Part shown: positions 22,448 through 33,800 of the stretch, in pieces
Layout: each line of letters begins with the position of its first letter
Position numbering within the stretch: position 1 is the first letter of the stretch
Source: Polytrichum commune
Lineage: Eukaryota > Streptophyta > Polytrichopsida > Polytrichales > Polytrichaceae
Reading direction: 5' to 3'
DNA length: 60,000 nt
Assembly: GCA_950295325.1 (NCBI GenBank)
Contig: OX485804.1
Span: 58,158,001 to 58,218,000, forward strand
Translations under genes and position numbers: made by a program
Notes under the pieces: generated by a model
What the model was told of the DNA's origin: nothing
Database searches by the model: none
Seen by the model: only the letters and a program-made list of their open reading frames with translations

Positions 22448-25400
22448 CTAAGAGGTTATCTTGGTCAACAATCCACTCTGAAGGATTTGCTTGACCTCAT
22501 TAAAGCTAAAACTAGCAGCATGAATAAAAATATCAGAATCAGGATCAAGTCCACAAATTATCGTAAACACATAGTATAGGTGCTTACAATTGGCCCACTG
22601 ACCGCGCTTTCCAAGTGCCTTGGTTGCCATTTCCTTGAAATTGTGACAAGTGCACGCCCGAAGTTGAGAAATAATCAAGTGGTACTGGTGGATATTGGGA
22701 GGAGAACCAGAATCCAAGGTAACAATACAACCAAGAGCTGGGGCAGGGACCATGCTAATGTTGCGAATGCAAGCTTTTAACGTGAGAGCAAAGGCGCAGT
22801 TGTTGGCGTGACGTGTGGAAGGGGCCTTACTCATGCGACGGATATTCTTCCCGGACCTGCGCTTGGGGAACTCATCCGGAGATGCCGGAGTAACATACGA
22901 AGTCAAGTCCACGTGGGAGAGGTTGTCTTGGAACAATCGTCTTGGAGAGATTTCTTGTCGTTGAGGAAGGCGAAATCCAGCAGTCTCCAATTGGAGGATC
23001 TCCTTGCGGGAAATGTTTGTCCCCATCTTGACAGGCCAAGTCTCAAGGACTTCAGGCCTTGATATAATCCACTTCCTGCGAGTTCCTTTAACACACCTTT
23101 CAATATCATCGTTACAAAAGAAGAATTGCAAGAGTTCTTGCTTATTCTTTCGGTAATTGGTCATCATCCCGGTGTACGTTGGCGCAGCGGTACTCTTCCC
23201 GTCTTGAACAATACGGGCCACACACTTCTTCTTTGTCATCGCTTGTATAGTAAAGCAAGCCTTTGCAGACGTCTTAGGAAGACGTGCGATGTGCCACTTA
23301 CTTTCGTCACAAGCGGATTCATCAACTGCTGTAACATGCTGCAAAGGAGAAAGTGGGGTGACATCACTTACTCGAGTCTTGCCGTTCGATTGCTGCGGCG
23401 CAATTGGAGTTGCAAACGTTTCAGGAGATTTTAAATCAGCGGTTGGTGAGGCCGTTTGAGAGTTTTTGATGGAAGACCGCGTTTGCATTCGGGGACGAGA
23501 GATGGAGATCTTGTCAGGTCGGTGAGAGTCAAGTTCCGAACCTGGAGGAAGGTCAGCCTTCCGTTTCAAGGATAGGAAGACTTCTTCACCTTCTAAGTGT
23601 GGCATGCGGATGCAAAACTCTTGCGCTCCGGGCATTCTAGTCATTGCTTCGTGAAGGGACTTGGTGTTGCCGGTAATCTCCGAAGAACGTTGTGCGGCAC
23701 GTAACTTCAACTCTTCCTTGGACGGGCCAGTACCAGCACGATCTCCTTTTAAATACTGGTAGTACGAGACACATTACATAAATGCGCGCACGTAGTCATC
23801 AACTGTTGCAACGTATAGATCCTTACCACGGTGGCCGGATTGTTGGAGCCACTTATTGTGCACGGTCTCGGCCAAATTGCAGGAAGGCATTTCAGCCAAC
23901 TCAACTTCGTTCAAGTCCTATGGAGAAGGAGTTTAGAAAGAATCGATTAGGAAACATGTAGGAGATGATTGACGATTGCTTTATCAATGGATGGATACAC
24001 GTTCAATGAGCGAAGAATTTACCAATTGCATGAAGCCACCCCATTGGCGGTAGCGGAAATGCCAAAAAGCAAGCCAGAGGTCGAGTCGGGATATGGCATC
24101 CTCAGATGCGGCACCGGATGAAAGCCACCACGCGCGAATGGCAAGGTAGCGCATTTCAGCTTCAGAAATGGTCTTGGCGTTCTTGTATTGCTTGCAAAGC
24201 AATCGGTGCTGATCTTGAAGGTTGAGTCTAATGTAGGCCTTTGTGTGATTCTCGAGGGACTGAGTCCAGTGAAAGAGGCACGTTCTCTCCTTGTTTTCTA
24301 TGGGCATAGATGCATCTCCGTTTCCGTAGACAATACGGATAGCATTCCAATTGGCTTGAGCGCTATCTGCCATAAACCCTTTGAAGTTTGGTTGAGAAAC
24401 GTTGTGGCGAGCCATAACAGCGTTGAGGTTTTCCAAACCACAATTTGAGCAGCGGTATCCTCGGACTGCATGTCGCAGACGGCAATGGTCATTACTCGAC
24501 AAAAGGTGGCATCATAAACATGGCACGCCATTGTAGTCCAACTTTGCACACGCTTAACATGGTCAAACATGAGCCAGGCGTTTTCGAGGTCTCCACCGGC
24601 TTGCATCCGTTTCACGAGGTCGACTCCACTACCCGGTCCTACCTCAGACATTTTGAACACAAAGACCTTGTCAGTTTCCGCTCCTTGGCCTGGAAACTTG
24701 TTCTCCTGGACATAAGGCCAGTTGCTTGACCCATGAAGTTTGGTGATGCTATCCATAACCCCAAATCTACAGATGTATTTGAAACCCGATAGAGTATTAT
24801 GGATGCTAGGCGAAGTAAGGTGCTTACAACGATCAAACAAAGGCAGGAGGTCATCTACAGAGAGGGATTTTGATTGTGAACCCTCAGGCGCTAGGAGCAT
24901 GTCTCCAACCAAGTCTTTGCTAGCTTCCAAAACTAAAGCGGAGTTGGTAGTTGTAGGAGTGCTTTGAATTCGTTCACTCAGGAAGTTGGTAGTATGCTCA
25001 ATGGAGTCGCGATAATCACTAGTTTTGGCCGGATGGCCATGGATTCCGAAGTGAATACAAGCCCGAGTCATAGATTCTGATCCAACTACATAATAAATCC
25101 TAGCCGGACACAAGGCAACACAACTTGGCGAAACCTTACAAATGGAACAGACGATGGTTGAATCCTTGGGAGGCACGGTACCACACTCAAAGGGCAAAGA
25201 TGAGTTGCCCTCCCACTCCGTTTCATTAATAGGTGTGGTGCGGTGTACTCGAGTAAGGAACTCACAATCAACATTATCGCACCGCAAATGACCTAAACAA
25301 TAAGAGGTTCGAAAAGTGAGACCAAAATCGTTAGAGATGTTAGACGTGATAGTTCGGGTCCAGGCGTGGCCATCGAAACGTTTGTCCATACCACGAAGCT

Positions 25401-26550
25401 GTTTCGCTACAGTCTGCCTAGCGTGACACCCGAGTGGCGGAAATTCAAAAATGATATCTCCGTCAAATGTAGGCGGGAGGTACTCAACCCTCTCTATTGT
25501 AATGGTATCATAATCGATTTTGGAAAGAACGTTCTTTGATCTCTTTCTGGATGCAAGTTGTTTCAGTGAATCTATGACACTAGTAGACTTGCTAGTAGAA
25601 TTGCCAGTAGAATTGCTAGTAGGTTGTGAATCGGGGTCTTTGGGTAGATATTTTGTGCTACATTTCTCAAACATGTGGCTGACATCGACATTTGGAAGAG
25701 GGCAAGAGTCTCTCAATTCATAGATAGTACGGAGTCCAGGCTCAATCTTCACTTTTCTAAGAGATGGTGTCTGAACGGATGACATGGACGACTCTCTGGA
25801 AGTAAGTAACTCGGTAGATGCATCCATGAGAGAAATAGAGATTCTGTAGGCCCGAAACTTTCCTGGCTTCAAGAACCAAACCTTCCCGTCATCATTCCTG
25901 AAAGAGAGTTGTCCAATACTTTGACTAGCTTGAGGGGATTTGGATTCAAAAATTTCTTCCTCAATGTGGACAAACTTCTTTTTGAACAGAAATTGGAGAG
26001 CAAGACTTCGCTCATTGACGGTGGCATAACCAGCAGGACCAACTGGAAAAGTGACTGGCACAGGATGATCATCAGCACGAATGAATGCTAAAGCGGAGGG
26101 CTGCACAGGGGTACTCGTCTCAAACAAATTTGAGTCTGAAACAAGGACGTCCTCACTATCGGAATCGTCACTGAGGTTATGGATGGTATGATGATCAGGT
26201 TCTACTTTGACTTGTATAGGAACGAAGGGATCAATGCTAACAGTGGACGACTGTCGAGGAGTGAGTATTTTAGTGGAAGCAGGCATAACAGAATCAGGAA
26301 GTCCGTATGCTCGATACTTTCCGGGTTTAAGCGACCAAAACATACCGGCATCGTTCGTACTATGCAACTGACCAATTGCGTGCAAGAGGATTCCAGAGTC
26401 ATTGTCAAAAACCTCCTCCTCGACATACAATGCATCTTCACGAAATTGGAACCTCAGACTAAGCGTAGTTGAGCTAACGATGGCATAACCATTCGCACCC
26501 AAAGGAAACGTAACCAACATAGAATGCGAATCAGCACGAATGAAGGCCAT
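22448..26550 (-). pseudogene. Element A Mutator-like transposase with SWIM zinc finger (frameshifted)
   Basis: It is a two-exon gene: exon 1 26550-24023, intron 24022-23918 (GTAAAT...CCATAG), exon 2 23917-22448. The start is the ATG of MAFIRAD, matching MAIIRAH in element B. The N-terminal module (FIRAD...RAYGLP) is present twice, each copy followed by a SUMO-like VKVEP or VKIEP motif; B has one copy. A Cys-rich region follows (GHLRCDNVDC, CSICKVSPSCVALC, HFGIHGHP). The RNase H-like core has MFDHVKR, FMADSAQANW and CLFHW, typical in layout of MULE DDE transposases. Exon 2 has CTC...CKHLYYVF, a SWIM zinc finger. A base is missing near 24433 relative to B, which shifts the frame between QIVVW and ENLNAVM. 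An in-frame TAA at 23774-23776 lies at the same position as in B. In life it would cut and insert the element in the nucleus; this copy is probably inactive. Confidence 0.85.
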
Positions 26551-27216
26551 TGAACCGTAAACAACAGAGGAAGAAGAAGAGATTAGATCAAAGAGGGAAT
26601 TCAAGAGACGATCTGAAGCGAGATTTTTGAAATTTATAAGCGCCAAAACACCGGTTTAGGGATACCCTGAATCCAAGCTACCAAACTTTGTCTAATCATG
26701 TGGTGGTATACATCAGCCTAAATAATTATAATTACTGTGAAACGTGGTAAGGAATTGCAATTAAAAAATGGATATGCATTAATATGAAACTCTCAACAAC
26801 GATATGCATTAATTGCCCGCAGCTTGAAATGAGCAACTTGACATGTCAGACATTGAGTGGAATATGACGTGGGCTTCGGAATTAGAAATTGACTGGAATA
26901 AGACGTGGGCTTTGACGGCGCAGGCTCTATAATACAACACAGCCAGCCGAGTTTAATGGTAGACGTCAGATGCATGGTATCTAGGTCCAGCATGGATGAT
27001 CCACATGTTCATCTATATATGGTTAAAAACCCGCTGGAATAATTCAGAGAATGGATGGATTTCGGTAGTCGTTAAAATCTTCCCAGGTAATAAATGTATA
27101 TTTTGAAATGTAATAAATGGGTTTAGGGTTTAAGAAGAGTCTTCTAAGGCTTGAAAATGTAGACCTTTAAATCATATAAGAGCAATCTGAAGTAATTTGT
27201 AGTGAGCGAGATCAGA
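26551..27216. promoter_or_regulatory. Central bidirectional promoter region of element A
   Basis: The 666 bp between the divergent start codons of the transposase and the methyltransferase gene must contain both promoters if the gene models are right. AT-rich TATATATGG (27013-27021) and TTTAGGGTTTA (about 27122) are present. The corresponding interval in element B is 521 bp. Confidence 0.5.
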
Positions 27217-28319
27217 ATGCTGGGAGTGAGTTCAAGAAAGAGACGCAAGCGTGGTCTCCTCTTTACAAGTGCAAAGTCTTTGAAGCGCAACAAAATGGTG
27301 CGGACGAGGCGTTCAAGCGAGGAGAGGTGTGACATTACTGATATTGCGAAGGTGCTCAGCTACAATGATGAAGGACAGGAGAACCAACTAGAAGGCATAC
27401 CAGAAACGCAAGAAGGGGGAAGCTCCGACAGTGAAGCTCATGATGCCCCAAGGAGCGATGACAGGGACGACAGAGAGGAGGACTCGGTAAGTCTCGAAAC
27501 TTAAAATTTTAGAGCAAAAGTTGGGGCAAGCGGAACGGAAGAGTTGGAGGGTTTTGTAGAGGCTAGTAGGGCGGGCATTGTGGAGGATAGAAGGGCGGGC
27601 AGGTGCTATTGAGAGGGTTAGGCAAGCGGAAACCCTAGAACATCAAAGGTCAAGCTTTTGAGAGGGTCGCAAGCTATGGCAGATGAATCCTGCGCCGACA
27701 GCCATGGACACCAGGGAGGTCACCGTGGGCAATCAAAGAGGTAGTTCATCGAGACAGCTTGGAGAGTCGTCGACGACGGAGGTGCGCAACCTCGAGGGCG
27801 ACATCGCAGGTGAGCATTGAAACCTGATGAAACCCTAATGAAACTCTACCTCTTGCCTTTCGATATTGGAATGCGATGGTTAGGCGCGCGCTTTCACACG
27901 TTGAGTCGCATCGCAAAGGTGCAGCGCAGAGGTGCAGTGCTTTTCCTCTTGGGTCGGTGCAGCAACCAAACAAGGGTTTCAGTTTTCTACTTTCAGCGCG
28001 GAGGCGCTCTAGACACCCCGCCGGTGCTGGCTGCCCTCTTGGTGGCAAAATTTTTGTAGTTGCAGGAACTGAAATTTAGTTTTTCATTTTCAAGCGACAG
28101 AGATACCCCCGCACGTCCAGGTGACTGAGATACCCCGCCGGTGCCGGCTGGCCTCCCCATGTGCGATAAATTATCACTTATAGTATAGTCTAAACCCAAA
28201 CCCTAAACCTCAGCCTAAACCGACAGCTGAGGGAGCTTTGTTCGGCGGCAGGTGTAGTTCGGTGGCTGAGGGAGCTGCTGGCCGAGGCACCCCAGCCGGT
28301 GCCGGCCGACCCTTTACAG

Positions 28320-28805
28320 ACCCTCCCTACTCTCCCTCAGCCTCTCTCCCTCTCTCTACCTCTTTCTTTCTCTCTCTCTCTCCAATGATCGGGGAGAACC
28401 GGCAGTTAGTTACAAATGAACCGGTTGAGTTTGAGAAATAACCGGTTGAAGTTCAAGACTGTAGAATTACCGATCATTTTAGAGGAATTTATAGAATATA
28501 CCCCAATTTAATGAAGGATGATGTCAACATATAACCGGCTGGACTTGCAAACACTAGGATCTCAATCGGTTATGCCTAAAAATCTCCCCGATCACTGTCT
28601 CTCTCCCTCTCCCTCTCTCCCTCTCTCTACCCCTCCCTCTCCCTCTCCCTCTCCCTCTCCCTCTCTCTCTTCCTCTCTCGCTCTCTCCCTCTCTCTGGCC
28701 TAGGCACCCCAGCCGGTGCCGGCCGAGGGTTTTCAGTGTCCTCTCTCCCTCTCTCTACCTCTCCCTCTCGCTCTCCCTCTCTCTCTTCCTCTCTCGCTCT
28801 CTCTG
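28320..28805. repeat. CT-rich low-complexity tracts
   Basis: Long CTCTCCCTCT-type tracts occur at 28327-28382, 28598-28698 and 28738-28803, split by an R2 MITE and by CCGGTGCCGGC motifs. A similar tract occurs at 30433-30505. Open frames here (Arg/Glu- or Ser/Leu/Pro-rich) are artefacts. Confidence 0.9.
28384..28604 (+). mobile_element. R2-family MITE inside element A
   Basis: The termini TGATCGGGGAGA and TCTCCCCGATCA form a 12-base inverted repeat around a body of about 220 bp containing ATAACCGGTTGAAGTTCAAG. It has inserted in a CT-rich tract within intron 1. It is very close to the copy at 17036-17267. Confidence 0.85.
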
Positions 28806-28862
28806 GCCTAGGCACCCCAGCCGGTGCTGGCCAAGGGTTTTCAGTGTCAGGTGGGGAGTTTG

Positions 28863-29083
28863 GCCGATCCAGGTGGAAGACATTCTCAGGTGGGGAGTTT
28901 GGCTGGGGCGGCACATTTGTTAAAAGATAACGCAGGTGTCCTAAGATGAGCTCAATGAGAACAGAAATCTCGTGTGGAACAAAAGGGTAAAAGCTCATTT
29001 GATTTTGATTTTCAGTACGAATACAAACTGTGAATGCATGGCCTATCGATCCTTTAGTCTTTCGGAATTTGAAGCTAGAGGTG
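28863..29083 (+). rRNA. Captured 25S rRNA fragment 1 (not functional)
   Basis: The sequence reads as plant 25S rRNA domain V: GGGGAGTTTGGCTGGGGCGG, AAAAGATAACGCAGGTGTCC, ATCTCGTGTGGAAC and GGAATTTGAAGCTAGAGGTG occur in the correct order. It is a fragment of about 220 bp with point differences, inside element A intron 1, so it is a captured piece and not an rRNA gene. Confidence 0.9.
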
Positions 29084-29114
29084 CCGCAACATGGCTTCAG
29101 CTCTAGTCCGGGGC

Positions 29115-29370
29115 AGTGTCCGGGAAGTTTGTGGGCATAGTGAGTCGGTGAAGATCCTAATGATTCTAAATCCAACCGGTTGCATGTTGACAGACCGGTT
29201 GCATGTTGACATAATTTAGTGATTCTAAATCCAACCGGTTTTGCTGCTTTCATTCAGTTGAGGTAGATTCTATAGATTCCTCTAAAATGATCGGTAAATT
29301 TCCTGAAGTCTTGAACTTCAGCCGATTATTTCTCAAACTCAACAGTTTCATCTGCTGGTTCTTCCTAGAC
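29115..29370 (-). mobile_element. R2-family MITE, degenerate inverted copy
   Basis: It contains CAACCGGTTGCATGTTGAC (partly duplicated) and TTCAGCCGATTATTTCTC, family phrases in reverse orientation. The ends are diverged. Confidence 0.6.
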
Positions 29371-29384
29371 ATAGGTTCAGTTCT

Positions 29385-29610
29385 AACCTGGAGATTTGGG
29401 CATAATCAGTGAGAAATCTAGTGTTTCCAAAGTCCAACCGCTTTACATGTTGTGATCTTTCGGTTTCCCTATATTAATTTGAGGTATGCTCTACAGATTC
29501 CTCTAAATTGATTGGTAATTTTCCTGAAGGCTTCAAACTGCAACCAGTTATTTCTCGAACGTAACTGGTTCATCTGTAACTGGCGGTCACTTCTCCCCAT
29601 TCATTGGATC
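29385..29610 (-). mobile_element. R2-family MITE, inverted copy
   Basis: It starts CCTGGAGATTTGGGCATAAT and ends near GTCACTTCTCCCCATTCA. Internal phrases (CAACCAGTTATTTCTCG, AACTGGTTCATCTGTAAC) are the complement of the family consensus. Confidence 0.65.
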
Positions 29611-29654
29611 TAACGAGAAACTAAGATCAATTTTGAACTCTGAGAAGCCAAAAG

Positions 29655-29780
29655 GCTCAAGGTATGTGGGTGTTGTTAGGTTCGTTTTTCATGTTCTTCA
29701 GCTTATACTAATTAGCTTCAAAAGATTGAAACTTTTGTCATATGAGCATTAGCAGAAATCGGATTGAGAACAAGACTTTT
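29655..29780 (-). mobile_element. R1-family MITE fragment inside element A
   Basis: The terminal segment TGGGTGTTGTTAGGTTCG through GCATTAGCAGAAATCGGATT matches R1. It breaks off where rRNA sequence starts near 29810. Confidence 0.55.
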
Positions 29781-29809
29781 GTGAATTTAGATATGGTTAT
29801 CATAGCGAC

Positions 29810-29892
29810 GTTGCTTTTTGATCCTTCGATGTTGGCTCTTCCTATCATTGTGAAGCAGAATTCACCAAGTGTTGGATTGTTCACCCACCAAT

Positions 29893-29947
<55 letters not shown>

Positions 29948-29950
29948 ATG
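29810..29950 (+). rRNA. Captured 25S rRNA fragment 2 (not functional)
   Basis: It matches 25S rRNA from CATAGCGACGTTGCTTTTTG through CACCCACCAATAGGGAACG to GTTAGTTTTACCCTACTGATG. It overlaps in content with fragment 3 but extends further 3', so it derives from a separate capture or an internal duplication. Confidence 0.9.
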
Positions 29951-29971
29951 GGCGGTGCCGGCCGAGGCCCT

Positions 29972-30096
29972 TCAACGAGAACAGAAATCTCGTGTGGAAC
30001 AGAAGGGTAAAAGCTCATTTGATTTTCATTTTCATTACGAATACAAACTGTGAATGCATGGCCTATCAATCCTTTAGTCTTTCGGAATTTGAAGCT

Positions 30097-30131
<35 letters not shown>

Positions 30132-30162
30132 TTTGTGGCAGCCAAGCGTTCATAGCGACGTT

Positions 30163-30207
<45 letters not shown>

Positions 30208-30250
30208 GAATTCACCAAGTGTTAGATTGTTCACCCACCAATAGGGAACG
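29972..30250 (+). rRNA. Captured 25S rRNA fragment 3 (not functional)
   Basis: About 280 bp of 25S rRNA, from AACGAGAACAGAAATCTCG through GTTACCACAGGGATAACTGG to CACCAATAGGGAACG. This covers part of the peptidyl-transferase region. It overlaps in content with fragments 1 and 2. Confidence 0.93.
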
Positions 30251-30536
30251 TTTATTTGACATCAGTGGATGATGGTTTATGCATCTCAGTGTTCGGCCAA
30301 TCTTTTACAAAAGTACTTTCTTCCAACTTGGAAGTGGAACAAAATTCTAACTAGGTCAATATTTTTTCAGTTCCAGAGTTGAATAGATTCCTAGAGGAAT
30401 GTTGTACTTTCTGAGAGTGTAATGTTCACCTTTTTCTCTCCCTCTCTCCCTCTTTCTCCCTCTCTCTCTCCCTCTCTTCCTCTCTCTATCTCTCTCTCCC
30501 TGCAAGTGAGTTCGGCAGGTGCAGTTCGGCAGTATG

Positions 30537-30866
30537 TCACATCACGACCCGGCATGCCTCGGGCAACGGGCTCACAACCTGAAGGCCTATTAAACCAACA
30601 TCATGACTCAGGTCTATAAAAATCCGAGCATCTGTCTGATGCCTCCCTTCTTGAGACAAACATCCCGCTGTGTTTGTGCCTTGGTTATAATCTGCAGTGT
30701 TTTCCAATAAGTGTCTTGGCCTTGCTCTTTCCAGCTCATTGTCATTAATGTCAACAGTCTCTCCCACTCTCCTTAACTTTCTGACTCTCTTAAGCGGGCT
30801 GGGTTCAGATATATGTACACCAATCCCTCCAACTTGATGAACCATAAGCTGACATATCCTTTCCAA
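30537..30866 (-). other. Possible captured gene fragment in element A intron 1
   Basis: A 109-codon minus-strand open frame has protein-like composition (SPLKRVRKLRRVGETVDIN, ELERARPRHLLENTADYN). It matches no family I recognise. It lies in the large intron near the captured rRNA, so capture of a host exon is possible. It could equally be chance. Confidence 0.3.
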
Positions 30867-33800
30867 CCACTTCTTCCCTCACAATTAAAGTGGGGCACTT
30901 CATACTTTTATCCACATTTCGCAATTTCCCCTTCCAATTCATTTCAAACCTCATCATCTCACCATCACTTGAGGTACCTCATTCAAATGTGGGTGCTTCT
31001 GACATGAGCTGAAGGTGGCATTGTGTTGAACTTGTTTCAGTTCAAGCGAGTGTTGTGAGTCCAGGAGATGGTGGAGATGGTGGAGAAGGTGCATTCCACA
31101 TTGCTTTGTGGGGTTTATTTATTCATTCCAATTTCATGATGTTTGGTATTGCATTCCAATTTCGTGAATGAACCTTGTCGATTATGAGGTGCGTACATTG
31201 TTAGGGGTCATTTACCATGTAGTCAAATGCCTCTCTTCTTATGATATTTTAGAAATCGAGTTCATTTTGTTTGCACACAATTTTATTATGACTTTTATTG
31301 ACTGATATGGCATTGTGCGCTTCCTCAGCTTCTTCGGGTGAGCCTGCCGGTGGTACGTTCTGCGTCGGTCACAAGTCCAAACCTGGCTGTCATCTGTTCA
31401 ATTTGCAGTTTACTATTAACTCATTAGTGGGATTTTCAAAATAAACATTCACTCACGATTTTGGCTCTGTATTCACGTATTGCTTTCTGGACTGCTGATA
31501 TACATGTCGCATTCTCTTGAGGCAGAAGTCTCATGCAATATCTCATGCAATATCTGCTGAATTTGCCTTTATTTTCAGACAATCCAATAGATGCTCGCTT
31601 GAAGCTCCATACCATGGTCTCTAATGAGATTCCCAGCACCAAATCCAGGATTGAGGGACTTAGATTTCAACCCAAGAACAAGTCCAAGATCTTCATTCCT
31701 CTATGTCGAATGGTTTGTCTTCCCGTGGTCCGTCCCTTCCTTAAGAATGATGTCCGTAAGTTGGCTTTGCATTTCCAGAAGAACGGTTATATGGAAGGTA
31801 ATGGTGTTTTTTATGTTGCCCTGGAGGACAATGAAGGCAAAACTTCAGACGTTTCCGCAGAGATCATTTTCACTTGGAGTCAGCATTGGGTGACAGTGAA
31901 CAACAAATTTGAGGCCATGCTAACCGCCGATCCAGTTCTCCAAGTCTTTTGTGGGAAGATGTTCCATGTTTGGGATGGCAACCACCGCATCCAAGTTTGG
32001 ATGCCAATTATCAACAATGACCACCTGGATGACATTTATTGGCATTATACGGTCGAGTATTATTCTCGTTGTGAATGGGGATGTTGTATCCATGCTCACT
32101 GCCTTACACGAGGTCAACTGGTATGTTCTCATTGCAATCACATGCTCTCTTGATTTCATCTCATTTAAGTCATGGTACATCATCTCTCATTTAATCTTGA
32201 TTTTCTGCCACCCAAGAGAAATGAAAATTCACATGTGGTTGCAAACCTTGTGCATCGGCTCTACCGCACTCAGAGTCTTGCCTAACAGCCAGTGGAGTTC
32301 TTCAAGTCTTTGGTGTCTCAAGATGATATTCGAGCTGCGGAGACAAAACAGAAGAATCCTAAAACCAAGACTTGGTTCACCCTTACAATTGCATCGCTCA
32401 CCTCCATACTCTACCAGGTTCAATTGTTTTCATACTCTTCCTATGGTTTCATTCCCACTTTTAACTTCCTCTATATTTTCGCATTGCTAATATACTAATT
32501 CCTTGCTTTTCAAATGTCTCAGCAAGAAATTGGAGTGGTTGTTGCATCTGCAGAGCGGAAATTTTATGATCGATATCCAAACCCTGAGGACTGGACATCT
32601 CAACGCGTTGATGACATCGTTGGCAAGGCGGTTACACGTGCCAAGGTGCATTTCAAAAGTGAGTTGAAGAAGATCTTACCAATTGTTGATCCTCATAACA
32701 CTTCTGCTTTTCTTGCCGAAGTGAAGACTCGTTATGAGTGTCGTGATGACGGTGTTGAGATGAAGTTAGAGAAGTTGTGGATGTTGGCTGTGTCTGCCAT
32801 GGATCCTTCCATGAAGGTACTTTGGCTTGAGCACTGGAATCAGCCTCCAAGTCTTCGGGTGCAACTGAAATTCCCCAAGCAAGGTTTCAACAATGACGTC
32901 TTTTACACTTGGTTGAATAAGGCAACATGGTGGGCTCAAGTATGTGATTCTCCACCTGCCCTCTTTGTTGAGTTCTCAAAATTTGTTTTTTTGCTTTTGA
33001 ACTTTCATTGCTAGGCCATTGCAAATTTGTTATCTTCTTTGTTCATAACTCCTCTCTTGTGCTATGCAGTTGGCAGTGGAAGCACAAAAGCTTCTCGATG
33101 GTGTCCTGCGTGATCAAAAGGCCACCATCAACTATCAACCTGATGGCCGGGATCCAATTCCAACCATTTTTTATTACATTGAGCAGATTCGCATATCATT
33201 ATGGGACACGGCATTCTTCCGCGAATTCGCAGTGGAGAAAGGAGTGAACAAGAACAACACTATCGACAAACAATACTTGTTCAAGCCAACATTACACCGT
33301 GTCCTGTACCGGTACTTCAAATATGTCCTCTTCCCCTCCAAGGCTATCTCTAGATCCCCTCCCTTCTTTGTTAATTTCTTGGAGAGAGATAGTGAGGATT
33401 TCATGCTCACTGAGGGGATCATGAAATCATGGGATTCTGTGCACTGGGAGCGATGTGGGTGGTATCTTGACTGCCCAGCTTCGAAGGCCCCTTCGTTTGA
33501 CATCGTTCTTCGAGACTCCATCCAACCACCTTCCCTTCGAACTGGGACTCCCTCGGATACCGTCGACACTCCGCTTGAGGTGCTTGCCAGTCAACGGCCG
33601 GCCTCAAAATCCAAGAGGCAACCGAGGCAGAAGAAGGCTCCCGTTTCTGATCAGGTTCAGAGGGCCACTTCCCCGGTTGGGACGCCGCCCCTCTTCTCTG
33701 CAGCAGATGCTACACTTGCTTCAAGTGCATCTAGACTTCCTGCATCACCACCGAGTCCTTTAGTACTTCTAGCAGAGCCAATTACGAAGCGCCACAAAGT

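Larger units (their letters stand above)
28010..29965. repeat. Dispersed CACCCC-CCGGTGCCGGC motif in element A intron 1
   Basis: The near-palindromic phrase ACCCC(A)GCCGGTGCCGGC recurs at about 28012, 28132, 28288, 28703, 28810 and, shortened, 29947. Two copies are followed by the same GAGGGTTTTCAGTGTC-like sequence. It is GC-rich in an AT-rich surround. Its origin is unknown. Confidence 0.6.

Noticed and set aside
23760-23790. Mini-intron that removes the TAA in the element A transposase
   Set aside because: GTAATG...CCAG would be only about 22 bases, and element B has no matching acceptor at this position.
28627-29253. Long minus-strand open frame of 208 codons
   Set aside because: It is made of a CT microsatellite (Arg/Glu runs) and rRNA sequence read on the wrong strand.
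28863-30250. Functional rRNA gene
   Set aside because: Only short, overlapping and diverged pieces of 25S are present, without 18S, 5.8S or spacers.
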